A DNA stretch of 64,000 nt from Bradyrhizobium campsiandrae (GCF_014529705.1 NZ_JAANIH010000015.1:1-64000); one strand, 5' to 3'; positions 35,604-44,844 are shown, counted from the stretch's first letter. Notes: generated from the letters alone by a model not told the origin. Numbers and translations: made by a program.

Positions 35604-35631
35604 GAAAGGGCCGCCGCGGGGCGGCCCTTTC
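35604..35631 (+). terminator. Intrinsic terminator after PEPxxWA-CTERM gene
   Basis: Stem AAAGGGCCGCC / GGCGGCCCTTT with a 4-base loop, then a short pyrimidine tail. Confidence 0.8.
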
Positions 35632-36050
35632 TGCTCCAGGAGCTTCGGCCGCATGCGGTCGCGGGGCTGCCGGCGGCCCATTTTCGTCGCTACACCTTAT
35701 GATAGTAATTCATCGAAATTCGCGTAACCGGCCGAGCATCTGTTTGCGAAGCAGTCAGCGCATCGAAGATGGGCTGATGCGTGCTCGCAAAACCGTCACG
35801 CAAGCAAAGCGAAGCAGAATCGATTCGAAACGCGGCAGCGGCGCGCGTTTACGCGCCATCGTCGTGACAATTCTGCGCAGCAAATCGGCGAAGTGCTTCG
35901 ACGAACTCGCCTGATGCTTGCATCGCAAAAAGTTTTGCGTGCGATGCCACAATGTCGCTGCGATCATTCAACACGTTGTCTCGCGGGGGGAGAGACGGGT
36001 CTTAGCATCACAACGCGCGTCAGACACTCTCTCGTTACGCAGAGGTTCGA
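35632..36050 (+). other. Intergenic region before the sugar transferase
   Basis: 419 bases. A weak frame around 35,777-35,914 would give a basic peptide (RARKTVTQAKRSRIDSKRG) but nothing supports it. The region presumably carries the promoter of the transferase gene; no clear consensus was seen. Confidence 0.4.
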
Positions 36051-37481
36051 ATGGCCGTCGCAACTTATGGCTCCAAAGGCGCGTATGTGGGTTCGTCCGC
36101 GCGCGGCGGTTCCCTGCAGAGGCCGTTTCAGATCGTGATCATGGCGGCTGATCTTCTGTTGATCCTGTTGAGTTATGTCGTCGGAGCTTCCCTCTACAGT
36201 GCGGTGGTTTCCTCACCCGCAGACGGTGGATCGGCGGGGGCTGGATTGTTTGTCGGCGTCGTCTTCGTCGTGATCGCGTACTCCCGTGACGTCTACGCGA
36301 CGCACCGACTGCTCAATCTTGTCTGGCAGCTCCGAAACGCACTCTTCATTTGGCTGACGTCGCTGACGATCCTGGCCGTCGCGGCGTTCCTGTTGAAGTC
36401 GACGGATAATCTGTCCCGAGGCACCGTCATCGTCTTCGCTGCGATCGGTGGCCTCGGCCTGATGAGCCTCCGCTTCGCCTGGCAGGCCGTGTTCGGCACG
36501 AGCTTTGCGAGAAGCCGGCTGGTCGATCGCAAGGTGATTCTGCTCAGCCTGAAGCCGCTCGATTTCACCGCGACCCGTTTCAAGGATTTGCGGCGGAACG
36601 GCTTCGATATCGTTCGTCATTTCGTTCTCGGGATCGATGTAGCCGATGGACATTGGCAACGACAGATCAGGGACGTCATCCGTCAATCGCACTCGGCCGA
36701 CGTGGACGAATATCTGCTCGCAATCGATTGGAACGAGCTGCCGATGCTTCGCAAGCTCGGACCGTATTTGCGTGCCGTGCCCCAGCCGATACGTCTGTTG
36801 CCGGACGATCCGGTCGCAGATCTCGTCACCCGTCCGTTTCTTCCGGTCAGCGGAACCGTCGCGGTCGAGATTCAGCGGCCGCCGCTCAGCATCCTCGAAC
36901 GGCTGCAGAAGCGCTGCCTCGATGTCGGGGTGGCGCTGTTCGCGCTGGTGCTCCTGACGCCATTGATTCTGACCGTCGCCGTTCTGATCAAGCTGGATTC
37001 GCCCGGGGCCGTCATTTTCCGGCAGTCCCGCCGCGGCTTTAACGGCAAGCCGTTCGAAATCTGGAAGTTTCGCACGATGACGGTCTGCGAGAATGGCGAG
37101 ACGATCAGGCAGGCGACCAAAAGGGATGCGCGGATCACCAGGATCGGGCGCTTCCTTCGCATGACGAGCATCGACGAGCTGCCGCAGCTCTGGAACGTGT
37201 TGCGAGGCGAGATGTCATTGGTCGGACCGCGCCCACACGCGCTCGCCCACGACAACTATTACGACGAGCTCATCAGCAATTATGTCTACCGCCATCACAT
37301 GAAACCGGGCCTGACCGGCTGGGCTCAGGTCAACGGATTCCGTGGCGAGACGCCGACGATCGACCTGATGGAAAAGCGCGTCGAATACGACGTTTGGTAC
37401 GTCGGCAATTGGAGCATCTGGCTCGATCTCAAGATCCTGGCGCGCACAGCATCGTCCGTGCTGTTCCAGGAAGCTTATTGA
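36051..37481 (+). CDS. Polyprenyl-phosphate sugar-1-phosphate transferase (WcaJ/ExoY-like)
   Basis: A bacterial sugar transferase that begins repeat-unit synthesis on undecaprenyl phosphate. N-terminal four to five membrane segments and a soluble middle part lead to the conserved catalytic domain: KRCLDVGVALFALVLLTP, FEIWKFRTM, TSIDELPQLWNVLRGEMS with VGPRPHA, and GLTGWAQVNGFRGET. 476 residues matches the long WcaJ class rather than the short ExoY class. The sugar is probably glucose or galactose, but this cannot be read from sequence alone. It is transcribed alone; the next gene is convergent. Confidence 0.92.
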   Translation: MAVATYGSKGAYVGSSARGGSLQRPFQIVIMAADLLLILLSYVVGASLYSAVVSSPADGGSAGAGLFVGVVFVVIAYSRDVYATHRLLNLVWQLRNALFIWLTSLTILAVAAFLLKSTDNLSRGTVIVFAAIGGLGLMSLRFAWQAVFGTSFARSRLVDRKVILLSLKPLDFTATRFKDLRRNGFDIVRHFVLGIDVADGHWQRQIRDVIRQSHSADVDEYLLAIDWNELPMLRKLGPYLRAVPQPIRLLPDDPVADLVTRPFLPVSGTVAVEIQRPPLSILERLQKRCLDVGVALFALVLLTPLILTVAVLIKLDSPGAVIFRQSRRGFNGKPFEIWKFRTMTVCENGETIRQATKRDARITRIGRFLRMTSIDELPQLWNVLRGEMSLVGPRPHALAHDNYYDELISNYVYRHHMKPGLTGWAQVNGFRGETPTIDLMEKRVEYDVWYVGNWSIWLDLKILARTASSVLFQEAY

Positions 37482-37523
37482 GCCAATCTCTTAAGTCGTA
37501 TCAGCAGAAGGCCGCAACCGGCG

Positions 37524-37811
37524 TCAGCTTTGGTTACGTGGCGGTTTCCCGAACAGGCGGGCGATCGCGTCGCCTATCGCAATCAGCGGCGGCGCGAGGA
37601 CGAAAAAAGCGCCCATCGCGACGGACGCGATGACGTGGCGAAGCGCCAGCGGCTCGTCCTGCTCCACCTCTCTCTGGCTCCGCTCGACAGGGGCCGGCGA
37701 CAGCGTCTTGGCCAAGGAAGTCGGCAGCGGCTTGCGCGGGCGAATGACAAGCAAAACGAACAAAACGTTCAGCAGAACCCAAATAGCCAAAATGGTGAGG
37801 ACGATGCGCAT
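37524..37811 (-). CDS. Small membrane protein, hypothetical
   Basis: 95 residues with two membrane segments: the first near the start (VLTILAIWVLLNVLFVLLVI) and the second near residue 70 (SVAMGAFFVLAPPLIAIGDAIA), with a charged loop between (RSQREVEQDE). Codon use fits the genome and TAAGG precedes the ATG. No family recognised. Convergent with the sugar transferase, 42 bases apart. Confidence 0.6.
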   Translation of the reverse strand: MRIVLTILAIWVLLNVLFVLLVIRPRKPLPTSLAKTLSPAPVERSQREVEQDEPLALRHVIASVAMGAFFVLAPPLIAIGDAIARLFGKPPRNQS

Positions 37812-38176
37812 CCTTAACTCGCCGGAAATGAACGAGAATATTGTTAGAAGCTAGCTTCTTGGAACCCGGAGCACAAGGTGCCCATATTGGTGGCGGTTTG
37901 GGGCGGCCTGAGGATGGAAACAGGCCTTCGCGAATTGAACACCGGGCAAAGGGCACGCGAGCCCCACCAGCCCTGATCAATCTACCTCTACGCTTAGGGC
38001 AGGAGTTGCCCCTTGCGAATTCCGGACGAATACGGAGGCCGAGGAGCCGGCAAAAGCTGCGCGTCAGATGTTCCCGGGCGGCGTGCCCGTCACAGATGTC
38101 CTTGGGCATGACGCCAGCCCTGACGAGAGGCCTGCAGCGTCGTCCCGACATGGTTCGGCGGCCGGCAGCACTGCTG
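37812..38176 (-). other. Intergenic region, small palindrome only
   Basis: 365 bases without a supported gene. A perfect 14-bp palindrome AGAAGCTAGCTTCT lies at 37846-37859, close to the start of the small membrane-protein gene, and could be an operator; this is only a suggestion. Confidence 0.4.
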
Positions 38177-38734
38177 CTACGGATCCAGTTCCGTATCCCA
38201 GTAGAGATAGTCCAGCCAGCTGTCGTGCAGATAGTTCGGCGGGAACAGGCGGCCGTTGCGGTGGAGCTGGTGCACGGTCGGCGCGAACGCGTTCTGGCGC
38301 GGAAACATCTTAGCCTGCGCGGGCGTGAGATTGCCCTTGCGCAGGTTACAGGGCGAGCACGCCGCGACCACGTTCTCCCAGGTGGTCTGGCCGCCTTTGC
38401 TGCGCGGGATGATGTGGTCGAAGGTGAGGTCTTCGGGCGAGCCGCAATATTGGCAGGCGAAACGATCGCGCAGGAAGACGTTGAATCGGGTGAAGGCGGG
38501 ATGGGTGGTCGGTTTGACGAAGGACTTGAGCGAGACCACGCTCGGAAGCTGCATCTGCAGCGTCGGACTATGCACCGCCTGATCGTAATGGGCGACGATG
38601 TTGACGCGGTCGAGGAACACCGCCTTGATCGCGTCCTGCCACGACCACAGAGACAGTGGGTAGTAACTCAGCGGCCGGAAGTCCGCGTTCAGGACCAGCA
38701 CCGGCCAACTGCCTTGCGAGACATGTGCGTTCAA
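38177..38734 (-). CDS. HNH endonuclease family protein
   Basis: Carries an HNH motif with its zinc-binding cysteines: ACQYCG, then LTFDHIIPRSKGG and ENVVAACSPCNLRKG. The first half (PVLVLNADFRPLSYYPLSLW) is typical of a widely conserved alphaproteobacterial HNH protein of unconfirmed role, probably DNA maintenance rather than a homing enzyme. I start at the TTG at 38734 (preceded by GGAGCG), giving LNAHVSQGSWPVL; an in-frame ATG at 38782 would add 16 residues. About 185 residues. Confidence 0.82.
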   Translation of the reverse strand: MNAHVSQGSWPVLVLNADFRPLSYYPLSLWSWQDAIKAVFLDRVNIVAHYDQAVHSPTLQMQLPSVVSLKSFVKPTTHPAFTRFNVFLRDRFACQYCGSPEDLTFDHIIPRSKGGQTTWENVVAACSPCNLRKGNLTPAQAKMFPRQNAFAPTVHQLHRNGRLFPPNYLHDSWLDYLYWDTELDP

Positions 38735-38959
38735 GTAACGCTCCCGGCCTCCAATATACGCTGCGAAGCAGCATGTAGTCACATACTACATGCAGCGTGA
38801 CGGGATTGTGAAGCCCGTTGAGCGACTTATTCAGGCGGAAGCAATCGCGGCGGCAGGGTGGCAGAAGCGCAAAAACGCCGCGATTTGGGGGCTCGATGTG
38901 GGCAGGGAAACCTCGGTCCGCCGCGGCATTCCAGTCATGCAGGGCCGCTGCCGGCGAAG

Positions 38960-39937
38960 CTATTCCGGCACCCGCTCCAGCTTCTGCAAACACCGCGTCG
39001 CGCGCACCGCCGCCGGCATGTCCTCGTCCGGAAAGCTGGTCTTCCAATTGGTGACACCGACTTCGCCGACATAGATGTCGCCCCTTGAATCCAGCGCGAT
39101 GCCGTGGGGCGCCAGGAATTTGCCGCTGGCGATGCCCGGACCTGCTTCGCCGCCAAGACGGGCGATACGCTTGCCGCTGGCATCGACGATCGAGAGCCGC
39201 GGACCGAGATTGGGCACGTTGCGGTTGATGTCGAGGCCAGGACCCAGCTCGCCGATGACGAAGGTCGGGCTGTTGCCCCCGCCGCAACGGCACAGCGCGC
39301 AGGGCCGGTGCAGGTTGTTCCACTGCGTCTCGTATTTGCCTTCCCCATTGAACACCTGGACGCGGTGGTTCTCGCGGTCGGCGACATAGACCCAGCCGTC
39401 GGCATCGGTGGCAATATTGTGCACGATGTTGAACTGGCCGGGATCGGTGCCGGGCTCGCCCCAGCTCTTGATCAGCTTGCCGTCCGGCGTGAACTTGTGC
39501 ACGCGTGCATTGCCATAGCCGTCGGAGACGTAGATCTCGCCTTGCGGCGACAGCGCGGTGTGGGTGCAGCGATGAAACGGCTCGCCGCTCATGAACGGCG
39601 CGGGCTTTTTGGGGATGCCGATCGTCAGCAGCACCTTGCCGTCGGTGGTGCATTTGCGCACGGTGTGGTCGCCGTCATCGGTGCAATAGAGATTATCGTC
39701 GGCATCGATGTGCAGGCCATGGGCTCGCGAGAACAGGCCTTCGCCAAAACTGCGGAGAAAATTGCCCTCGCGGTCCAGCACCACCATCGGATGTTCGCCG
39801 CGGTTGAAGACATAGACACGGTCCTTGCTGTCGACCGCGACCGAGGCGACGTCGGTCAACTGCCAGCCGTCGGGAAGTTTCGCAAAGTTTTCGACGACGC
39901 GGTAGCGGTGCTCTCCGGCGCCGAGAATGGCTGGCAT
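38960..39937 (-). CDS. NHL-repeat beta-propeller (peptidyl-alpha-hydroxyglycine lyase-like)
   Basis: A 325-residue six-bladed propeller with NHL-type repeats: DGWQLTDVASVAVDSKDRVYV, EGLFSRAHGLHIDADDNLY, HRCTHTALSPQGEIYVSDG, PGQFNIVHNIATDADGWVYVADREN and FLAPHGIALDSRGDIYV. It resembles proteins annotated as peptidyl-alpha-hydroxyglycine amidating lyase-like, but no such activity is implied here. GGAGG ten bases ahead sets the ATG at 39937. It follows the flavin monooxygenase gene by 16 bases on the same strand, so the two should work together. Confidence 0.78.
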   Translation of the reverse strand: MPAILGAGEHRYRVVENFAKLPDGWQLTDVASVAVDSKDRVYVFNRGEHPMVVLDREGNFLRSFGEGLFSRAHGLHIDADDNLYCTDDGDHTVRKCTTDGKVLLTIGIPKKPAPFMSGEPFHRCTHTALSPQGEIYVSDGYGNARVHKFTPDGKLIKSWGEPGTDPGQFNIVHNIATDADGWVYVADRENHRVQVFNGEGKYETQWNNLHRPCALCRCGGGNSPTFVIGELGPGLDINRNVPNLGPRLSIVDASGKRIARLGGEAGPGIASGKFLAPHGIALDSRGDIYVGEVGVTNWKTSFPDEDMPAAVRATRCLQKLERVPE

Positions 39938-39953
39938 GGGCTCTGTCCTCCGA

Positions 39954-41723
39954 TTATTCCGGGGAGCGCCCCAGAATCCCTTCCTCGATCGCCTTGATCT
40001 GCAGCGCGAGAAATTTCGAGTTGATCCGGCACTGCGCGAGGCTGCCGGCGATGAACCACAGGCCGGGCTGCCTCGTGCGCGCATACATGTTGCGCAGCTC
40101 GAAGCCGTCGCCGAAGCCCCAGATCGGGCCGACGCGGTCGGCGACGGCATCGCCGAACAGCTTTCGCACCAGGTATTGCTGCGGCTTGTAGCCTGTCGAG
40201 AGCACGATGAGATCGGCTGCGATGGCCGTGCCGTCCTGCATCTGCGCGCCGTTTTCCGTGAAGCTCTCGATGTCCTCGAACTGCCTCAGCTTGATCGCGC
40301 CTTCGACGATCAGGTTGGAGCAGCCGACGTTGAAATAATAGCCGCCGCCGCGGGTGAGATATTTGAACTGCCAACCGGTGCCGGCCTCGCCGAAGTCGAG
40401 CTTGAAGCCGACGCGGCGAAGGCCGTCGAGCAGCTCCTTGTCGAGATCCTTCGACTGCTCGGTCAGCATCACATGGGTCTTCTTCGCCAGCGGCGTCGGC
40501 ATCGACACCGCGATCAGATCGTTGTCCTCCAGCGTCCCCTCATTGTAGGTCGCGTAGGCGAGCTGCGCCGACGGCTCGATATTGGTGACCAGCGTCGGCG
40601 AGCGTTGCAGCAGCGTCACCTCGGCGCCGCTGGAATGAAGGTCCTGCGCGATGTCGTGGCCGCTATTGCCGGTGCCGATGACGATGGCGCGCTTGCCGGT
40701 CCAGGCTTCGCCGTCCTCGTAGCGGCTGGAATGCAGCAGCGTGCCCTTGAAACGATCCAGGGTCGGAATGTCGGGGACGTTGGCGATGCCACTGACGCCG
40801 GTCGCCATGATCACATGGCGCGGATGCATGGTGCGCCGGCTGCCGTCGGCGCGGCGCACCGTCACCGTCCAGTGTCCCCGGGCCTCGTCATAGGTGCCGC
40901 CTTCGAACTCGGTGCCGGTCCAGAAATTCAGCTCCATCGCATCGACGTAAGCTTCGAACCAGTTGGCGAGCTTGTCCTTGGGGATATAGGTCGGCCAGCT
41001 CGGCGGGAACGGCATATAGGGCATGTGATTGACCTGCACCTGGTTGTGCAGGGTGAGCGCGTGGTAGCGCTTGCGCCAGTTATCGCCGACGCGTGCCTCG
41101 CGATCGACGATCAGGGTGTCGACCTGCAATTGCTTCAGCCGCGCCGCGACCGCGAGCCCGGCCTGGCCGCCGCCGACCACCAGCACGGCGGGGTCGCGGT
41201 CGGCGTAGTCGCGCGCGGCGTTGCGCAGATCGAGCCAGTTCGGCCCGCGAAAATCGCGCGAATAGGCCTGTCCCCGCGGCCGCGAGCTGCCGAGCTGTTC
41301 TTCGAAGCCTTTGAGCTCCTCGAGTGCAGTGAGCAGCGTCCACGCCTTCAGCCGGTCGCCGTCGGCCGCATCTGGCACGAGCCGCACGATGCCGCTGCCG
41401 CGGCCGAGCGCGGTCTCGAAACTGAAGATGCCCTCGATATTGTTGGTGCCGGCGCGTGTCACCCAGCGCGGCGCCGCGCGGTTCGGCGCGATCTTGAAAT
41501 TCGCCGGTGCCGCCTGGGGCGCCAGCCCAGTCAGCGCCTGCACGACGGCATCGCGGCCTGCAAGCGTCTGCAGGTTCCAGCTCAGCGCCAGCACGTCGCG
41601 CCAAAAACAGTCAGTGGCGAAGAGACGATCCAGCGCAGCGCGATCGGGCCAGCCCGCCGCGCGCTCGAACGCATCGAGCCAGGCTTGCGCGGCTACCGCA
41701 ATGTCCTTCGTGCGATCCAGCAT
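39954..41723 (-). CDS. Flavin-containing monooxygenase with SnoaL-like N-terminal domain
   Basis: 589 residues. The first ~140 look like a SnoaL/NTF2-type domain (WLDAFERAAGWPDRAALDRLF, FWRDVLALSWNLQTLAG). The rest is a class B flavoprotein monooxygenase: FAD Rossmann site VLVVGGGQAGLAVAARL (GGGQAG at 184-189), the FMO-type stretch FKGTLLHSSRY, and the NADPH site AIVIGTGNSGHDIA. It could oxidise a nucleophilic or ketone substrate; none can be named. GAGGTGG lies before the ATG. It is first in an operon with the NHL propeller. Confidence 0.85.
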   Translation of the reverse strand: MLDRTKDIAVAAQAWLDAFERAAGWPDRAALDRLFATDCFWRDVLALSWNLQTLAGRDAVVQALTGLAPQAAPANFKIAPNRAAPRWVTRAGTNNIEGIFSFETALGRGSGIVRLVPDAADGDRLKAWTLLTALEELKGFEEQLGSSRPRGQAYSRDFRGPNWLDLRNAARDYADRDPAVLVVGGGQAGLAVAARLKQLQVDTLIVDREARVGDNWRKRYHALTLHNQVQVNHMPYMPFPPSWPTYIPKDKLANWFEAYVDAMELNFWTGTEFEGGTYDEARGHWTVTVRRADGSRRTMHPRHVIMATGVSGIANVPDIPTLDRFKGTLLHSSRYEDGEAWTGKRAIVIGTGNSGHDIAQDLHSSGAEVTLLQRSPTLVTNIEPSAQLAYATYNEGTLEDNDLIAVSMPTPLAKKTHVMLTEQSKDLDKELLDGLRRVGFKLDFGEAGTGWQFKYLTRGGGYYFNVGCSNLIVEGAIKLRQFEDIESFTENGAQMQDGTAIAADLIVLSTGYKPQQYLVRKLFGDAVADRVGPIWGFGDGFELRNMYARTRQPGLWFIAGSLAQCRINSKFLALQIKAIEEGILGRSPE

Positions 41724-41849
41724 GCGCCACCTCGTGGCCGTCTTCGCGGCGTTCCCTGAACTCGAGGCTATAATGGATCAGTTCGCGTCGACAGCGCTTT
41801 ACCCGAGCGGGAGCTGCATGTGGCCCTGCGCAGGCGGAATACGCGAAGG

Positions 41850-42497
41850 TCACGCCGACAGCACGCCCTCGCGCTTCTTTACCGCGCGATAATAGCTCCA
41901 CCACAGATGCGCGGCGGCGCCGCGGAACGGACGCCAGGGTTCGGCGAGCGGCGCCATCTGTTTTTCCGTTGGCCGCGCCGTCAGGCCGAGCCCGATACGG
42001 ATGCCCTCCTGCACCGCGAGGTCGCCGGCGGGCCAGGCATCGCCATGGCCGAGGCAGAACAGGAGATAGACGTCGGCGGTCCACGGCCCGATCCCGGGCA
42101 GCGACATCAGCGTGTGATGCGCGGCATCCGCGTCTTCCTCTGCGAGCACATCGAGGTTCAGCCGCTCCGCGACGATTTCGCGCGCCAGATGCTTCAGCGT
42201 CTTGATCTTGGCGGCAGACAAGCCGAGCCGGCCCAGCCGGTCGGTGCGGGCGCGGCGTACCGCCTCATGGTCGAACGGATCGAAAGCGGCGGATAGCCGG
42301 CCCCAGATCGCCGCGGCGCTCGCGGTCGACAATTGCTGCCCGCAAACGATATGCGCAAGCCCCGCAAAGCCCGGTTCGCGCCGCCGCAAGGCGGGCATGC
42401 CCGCGATATCGAGCACGGGCCTGAGGCGCGGATCGCGCTTGACCAGCGTGTGGACGGCCTCTTCGAGATCGGACTGGGTTTCGAGATGAAGGGGCAT
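41850..42497 (-). CDS. DNA-3-methyladenine glycosylase II (AlkA-like)
   Basis: A helix-hairpin-helix DNA glycosylase of 215 residues: HIVCGQQLSTASAAAIWGRL, then the HhH-GPD block LMSLPGIGPWTADVYLLF followed by the catalytic Asp in WPAGDLAV. It removes alkylated bases in base-excision repair. The frame is open for another 400 bases upstream, but the ATG at 42497 (MPLHLETQSDLEEAV) gives the usual family length; divergent gluQ begins 84 bases away. It lacks the extra N-terminal domain of E. coli AlkA. Confidence 0.87.
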   Translation of the reverse strand: MPLHLETQSDLEEAVHTLVKRDPRLRPVLDIAGMPALRRREPGFAGLAHIVCGQQLSTASAAAIWGRLSAAFDPFDHEAVRRARTDRLGRLGLSAAKIKTLKHLAREIVAERLNLDVLAEEDADAAHHTLMSLPGIGPWTADVYLLFCLGHGDAWPAGDLAVQEGIRIGLGLTARPTEKQMAPLAEPWRPFRGAAAHLWWSYYRAVKKREGVLSA

Positions 42498-42580
42498 TGT
42501 CGCTCTACTCGTGCACGGCCTTGACCCGCGCATCCATCTCCTATCGTAACAGAGTCTTGGCCGTGACGAGATCTTGCCAA

Positions 42581-43486
42581 ATGCCGCCACCCGTTTTCCG
42601 GTTCGCCCCCAGCCCCAATGGTCACCTCCACCTTGGCCACGCTTATTCCGCGCTGCTGAACTTCGACCGTGCGCAGGAAACCGGCGGGCGGCTGTTGCTG
42701 CGGATCGAGGACATCGACGCGACGCGCTGCCGGCCGGAGTTCGAGGCCGCGATCTACGAGGACCTCGCCTGGCTTGGGATCGCCTGGGACACGCCGGTGC
42801 GGCGGCAATCCGAGCATCTCGCCGATTATCGCGCTGCGCTGGCGAAACTCGCCGCGCTCGGGCTCGTCTATTCCGCTTTCGAGAGCCGCGCCGAGATCGC
42901 AAGGGTGGTGGCCGCGCGCGAGGCCGGTGGGCCGTGGCCGCGCGATCCCGACGGCGCGCCGCTCTATCCTGGCGATGCGAAATCGCTCACCGCCAGCGAG
43001 CGGTCGCGTCTGATCGACAGCGGTGCGCCCTATGCCTTGCGGCTCGACATGGCCGAGGCTTGCCGGCGCGTCTCCGGCCTATCCTGGAACGAACTGGGCG
43101 AAGGGCCCGATGGCGAGCGCGGCGTGGTCGCCGCACGCCCTGAGGCCTGGGGCGACGTGATCCTGGCCCGAAAGGAGACCCCGACCAGCTATCACTTGTC
43201 CGTGGTGGTCGACGACGCGCTCCAGGGCGTGAGCGAGATCGTGCGCGGCCAGGACCTGTTTCACGCCACTTCGGTCCACCGCCTGCTCCAGGCTCTGCTC
43301 GGCCTGGCCGAGCCCATCTATCGCCATCACGGCCTGATTCGCGGCGCCGACGGTCGGAAGCTGTCGAAATCGGACCGCTCGACCGGCCTGCGGGAGTTGC
43401 GCGATGCTGGGGTCACAGCCGCCGGCGTCCGCCGGCTGGTGGGATTAGATCAAGTTTCTCTGGGGGTTAGCCAAACGCCGCCGTGA
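42581..43486 (+). CDS. gluQ: Glutamyl-Q tRNA(Asp) synthetase
   Basis: A truncated glutamyl-tRNA synthetase paralogue lacking the anticodon-binding domain: FRFAPSPNGHLHLGHAYSAL contains the HIGH-type motif, RIEDIDATRC follows, and KLSKSD is the KMSKS motif near residue 265. Such enzymes attach glutamate to queuosine in tRNA(Asp). 301 residues from ATG 42581, the usual size. A GTG at 42563 is possible. Divergent from the AlkA-like gene. Confidence 0.92.
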   Translation: MPPPVFRFAPSPNGHLHLGHAYSALLNFDRAQETGGRLLLRIEDIDATRCRPEFEAAIYEDLAWLGIAWDTPVRRQSEHLADYRAALAKLAALGLVYSAFESRAEIARVVAAREAGGPWPRDPDGAPLYPGDAKSLTASERSRLIDSGAPYALRLDMAEACRRVSGLSWNELGEGPDGERGVVAARPEAWGDVILARKETPTSYHLSVVVDDALQGVSEIVRGQDLFHATSVHRLLQALLGLAEPIYRHHGLIRGADGRKLSKSDRSTGLRELRDAGVTAAGVRRLVGLDQVSLGVSQTPP

Positions 43487-43557
43487 CTCCGGGGGTTTCG
43501 TCGTGTCATGCTTGCCTGATGGTCCGGGGTTCGAAGGGAATACTTCGAAGGGGATTT

Positions 43558-44844
43558 ATGGCGGCGAAAACGCGCGCAGCGCGCACCACGCGAAAGTCCA
43601 GGCAACCGCCTCGGAAGCGGTCCAGGGCGGTCGGCAAAGTGCGCAAGCGCAGCACCGGGAATGTCGCGCCTGACGTGATCCAGGCGGCGCTCGCGGCGTT
43701 TGCTCACGAGGTCCGGACGCCCCTGACCGGTATTCTGGCGATCAGCGACCTGCTTTCAACCTCTGACCTCGGGGAGCGGGAGCGGCGCTGGGCCGACACC
43801 ATCAAGGCCGGCGCCGAACATCTGGCGAACCTCGCCACCCTGTTCGTCGATGCCGCCAAGACCGGCAAGGCGGCCGGGAAGGGCGGCAGCACGCTGCGGC
43901 AGGATTTGTTCGACCTGCGGGCGCTCGCCCGCAGGTCCGGCGATTCGCTCGCCGGCCGCGCGGCGGCCAAGGGCCTCCAGGCCGAGGCCGAGATCTCCGA
44001 CAAGCTCCCAGGCCTCGTGGTCGGCGATCCCGTTCGCCTGCGCGCCGCGCTCGAGAACCTGATCGACAATGCCGTCAAATTCACCGAACGGGGCGTCGTG
44101 GCGATCTCGGTTGCGCCTTGGCGTCCTGCTAAAGGCAAGGCAGGCGGCAAAGGCAAGGAGAAGGACAGACGCCGGGTCGGTGTCGCCTTCTCGATCTCCG
44201 ACAGCGGCATCGGCCTGACCATGGCCGAGATCAAGCGGCTGTTCCGCCCGTTCACGCAGGCCAATGTCACCATCGCCTCGCGCTTTGGCGGTGCCGGGCT
44301 CGGTCTGTCCTCGGTGAAGCAGCTGGCACGCGCGATGGGTGGCGACATCACGGTTGCGCCGCGCCGCGGCGGCGGCGCCACATTTACGCTGACGGTGTCG
44401 CTGGAGGCGGCCGCATCGGGCAGGTCGCGCAAGGCGAAGGGTGAGGCGGAAGCCGATGCCGTCGCGCCGCTGCGCGTGCTCAGCGTCGAGGACAATCCGT
44501 TCGGCCGCGTCGTGCTCAACACGATCCTGACCGAGCTCGGCCATCATGCCGAATTCATCGGGCGCGGCGAGGATGCTGTGAACAGGCTCGCCCGAGGCGG
44601 CTTCGACGCGGTGCTGATGGACATGGTGCTGCCGGGCATCGACGGCGTCGAGGCGATCAGGCTGATCCGCACGATGCAGGCGCCGCTGGCTCGGATCCCG
44701 ATCATCGGCGTGTCCGGCCGCGGCGAGGACGAGGCGGCCTCGCGCGCAGCCGGCGCCGATGCCTTCCTGGTCAAGCCTGTGTCCCCGCGGGCGTTAGCGA
44801 CTGCGCTGCTTGAAGCGACACGCCGTGAGGAAGTCGCGACTTGA
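43558..44844 (+). CDS. Soluble hybrid histidine kinase with basic N-terminal tail
   Basis: 428 residues, no membrane segment. A Lys/Arg-rich tail (residues 1-33) is followed by HisKA (AFAHEVRTPLTGILAIS, His50), an HATPase domain (LENLIDNAVKFTERG, DSGIGLTMAEI, GAGLGLSSVKQL) and a receiver (VLSVEDNPFGRVVLN; AVLMDMVLPGIDG; FLVKPVSP). The kinase is of the cytosolic hybrid type; its signal is unknown. GAAGGGG lies before the ATG at 43558. Its 3' end overlaps the convergent BrkB-like gene by 74 bases. Confidence 0.85.
   Translation: MAAKTRAARTTRKSRQPPRKRSRAVGKVRKRSTGNVAPDVIQAALAAFAHEVRTPLTGILAISDLLSTSDLGERERRWADTIKAGAEHLANLATLFVDAAKTGKAAGKGGSTLRQDLFDLRALARRSGDSLAGRAAAKGLQAEAEISDKLPGLVVGDPVRLRAALENLIDNAVKFTERGVVAISVAPWRPAKGKAGGKGKEKDRRRVGVAFSISDSGIGLTMAEIKRLFRPFTQANVTIASRFGGAGLGLSSVKQLARAMGGDITVAPRRGGGATFTLTVSLEAAASGRSRKAKGEAEADAVAPLRVLSVEDNPFGRVVLNTILTELGHHAEFIGRGEDAVNRLARGGFDAVLMDMVLPGIDGVEAIRLIRTMQAPLARIPIIGVSGRGEDEAASRAAGADAFLVKPVSPRALATALLEATRREEVAT

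Noticed and set aside
39927..41759. A 610-residue open frame on the plus strand
   Set aside because: Antisense to the flavin monooxygenase, which has a correct start, ribosome-binding site and motifs.
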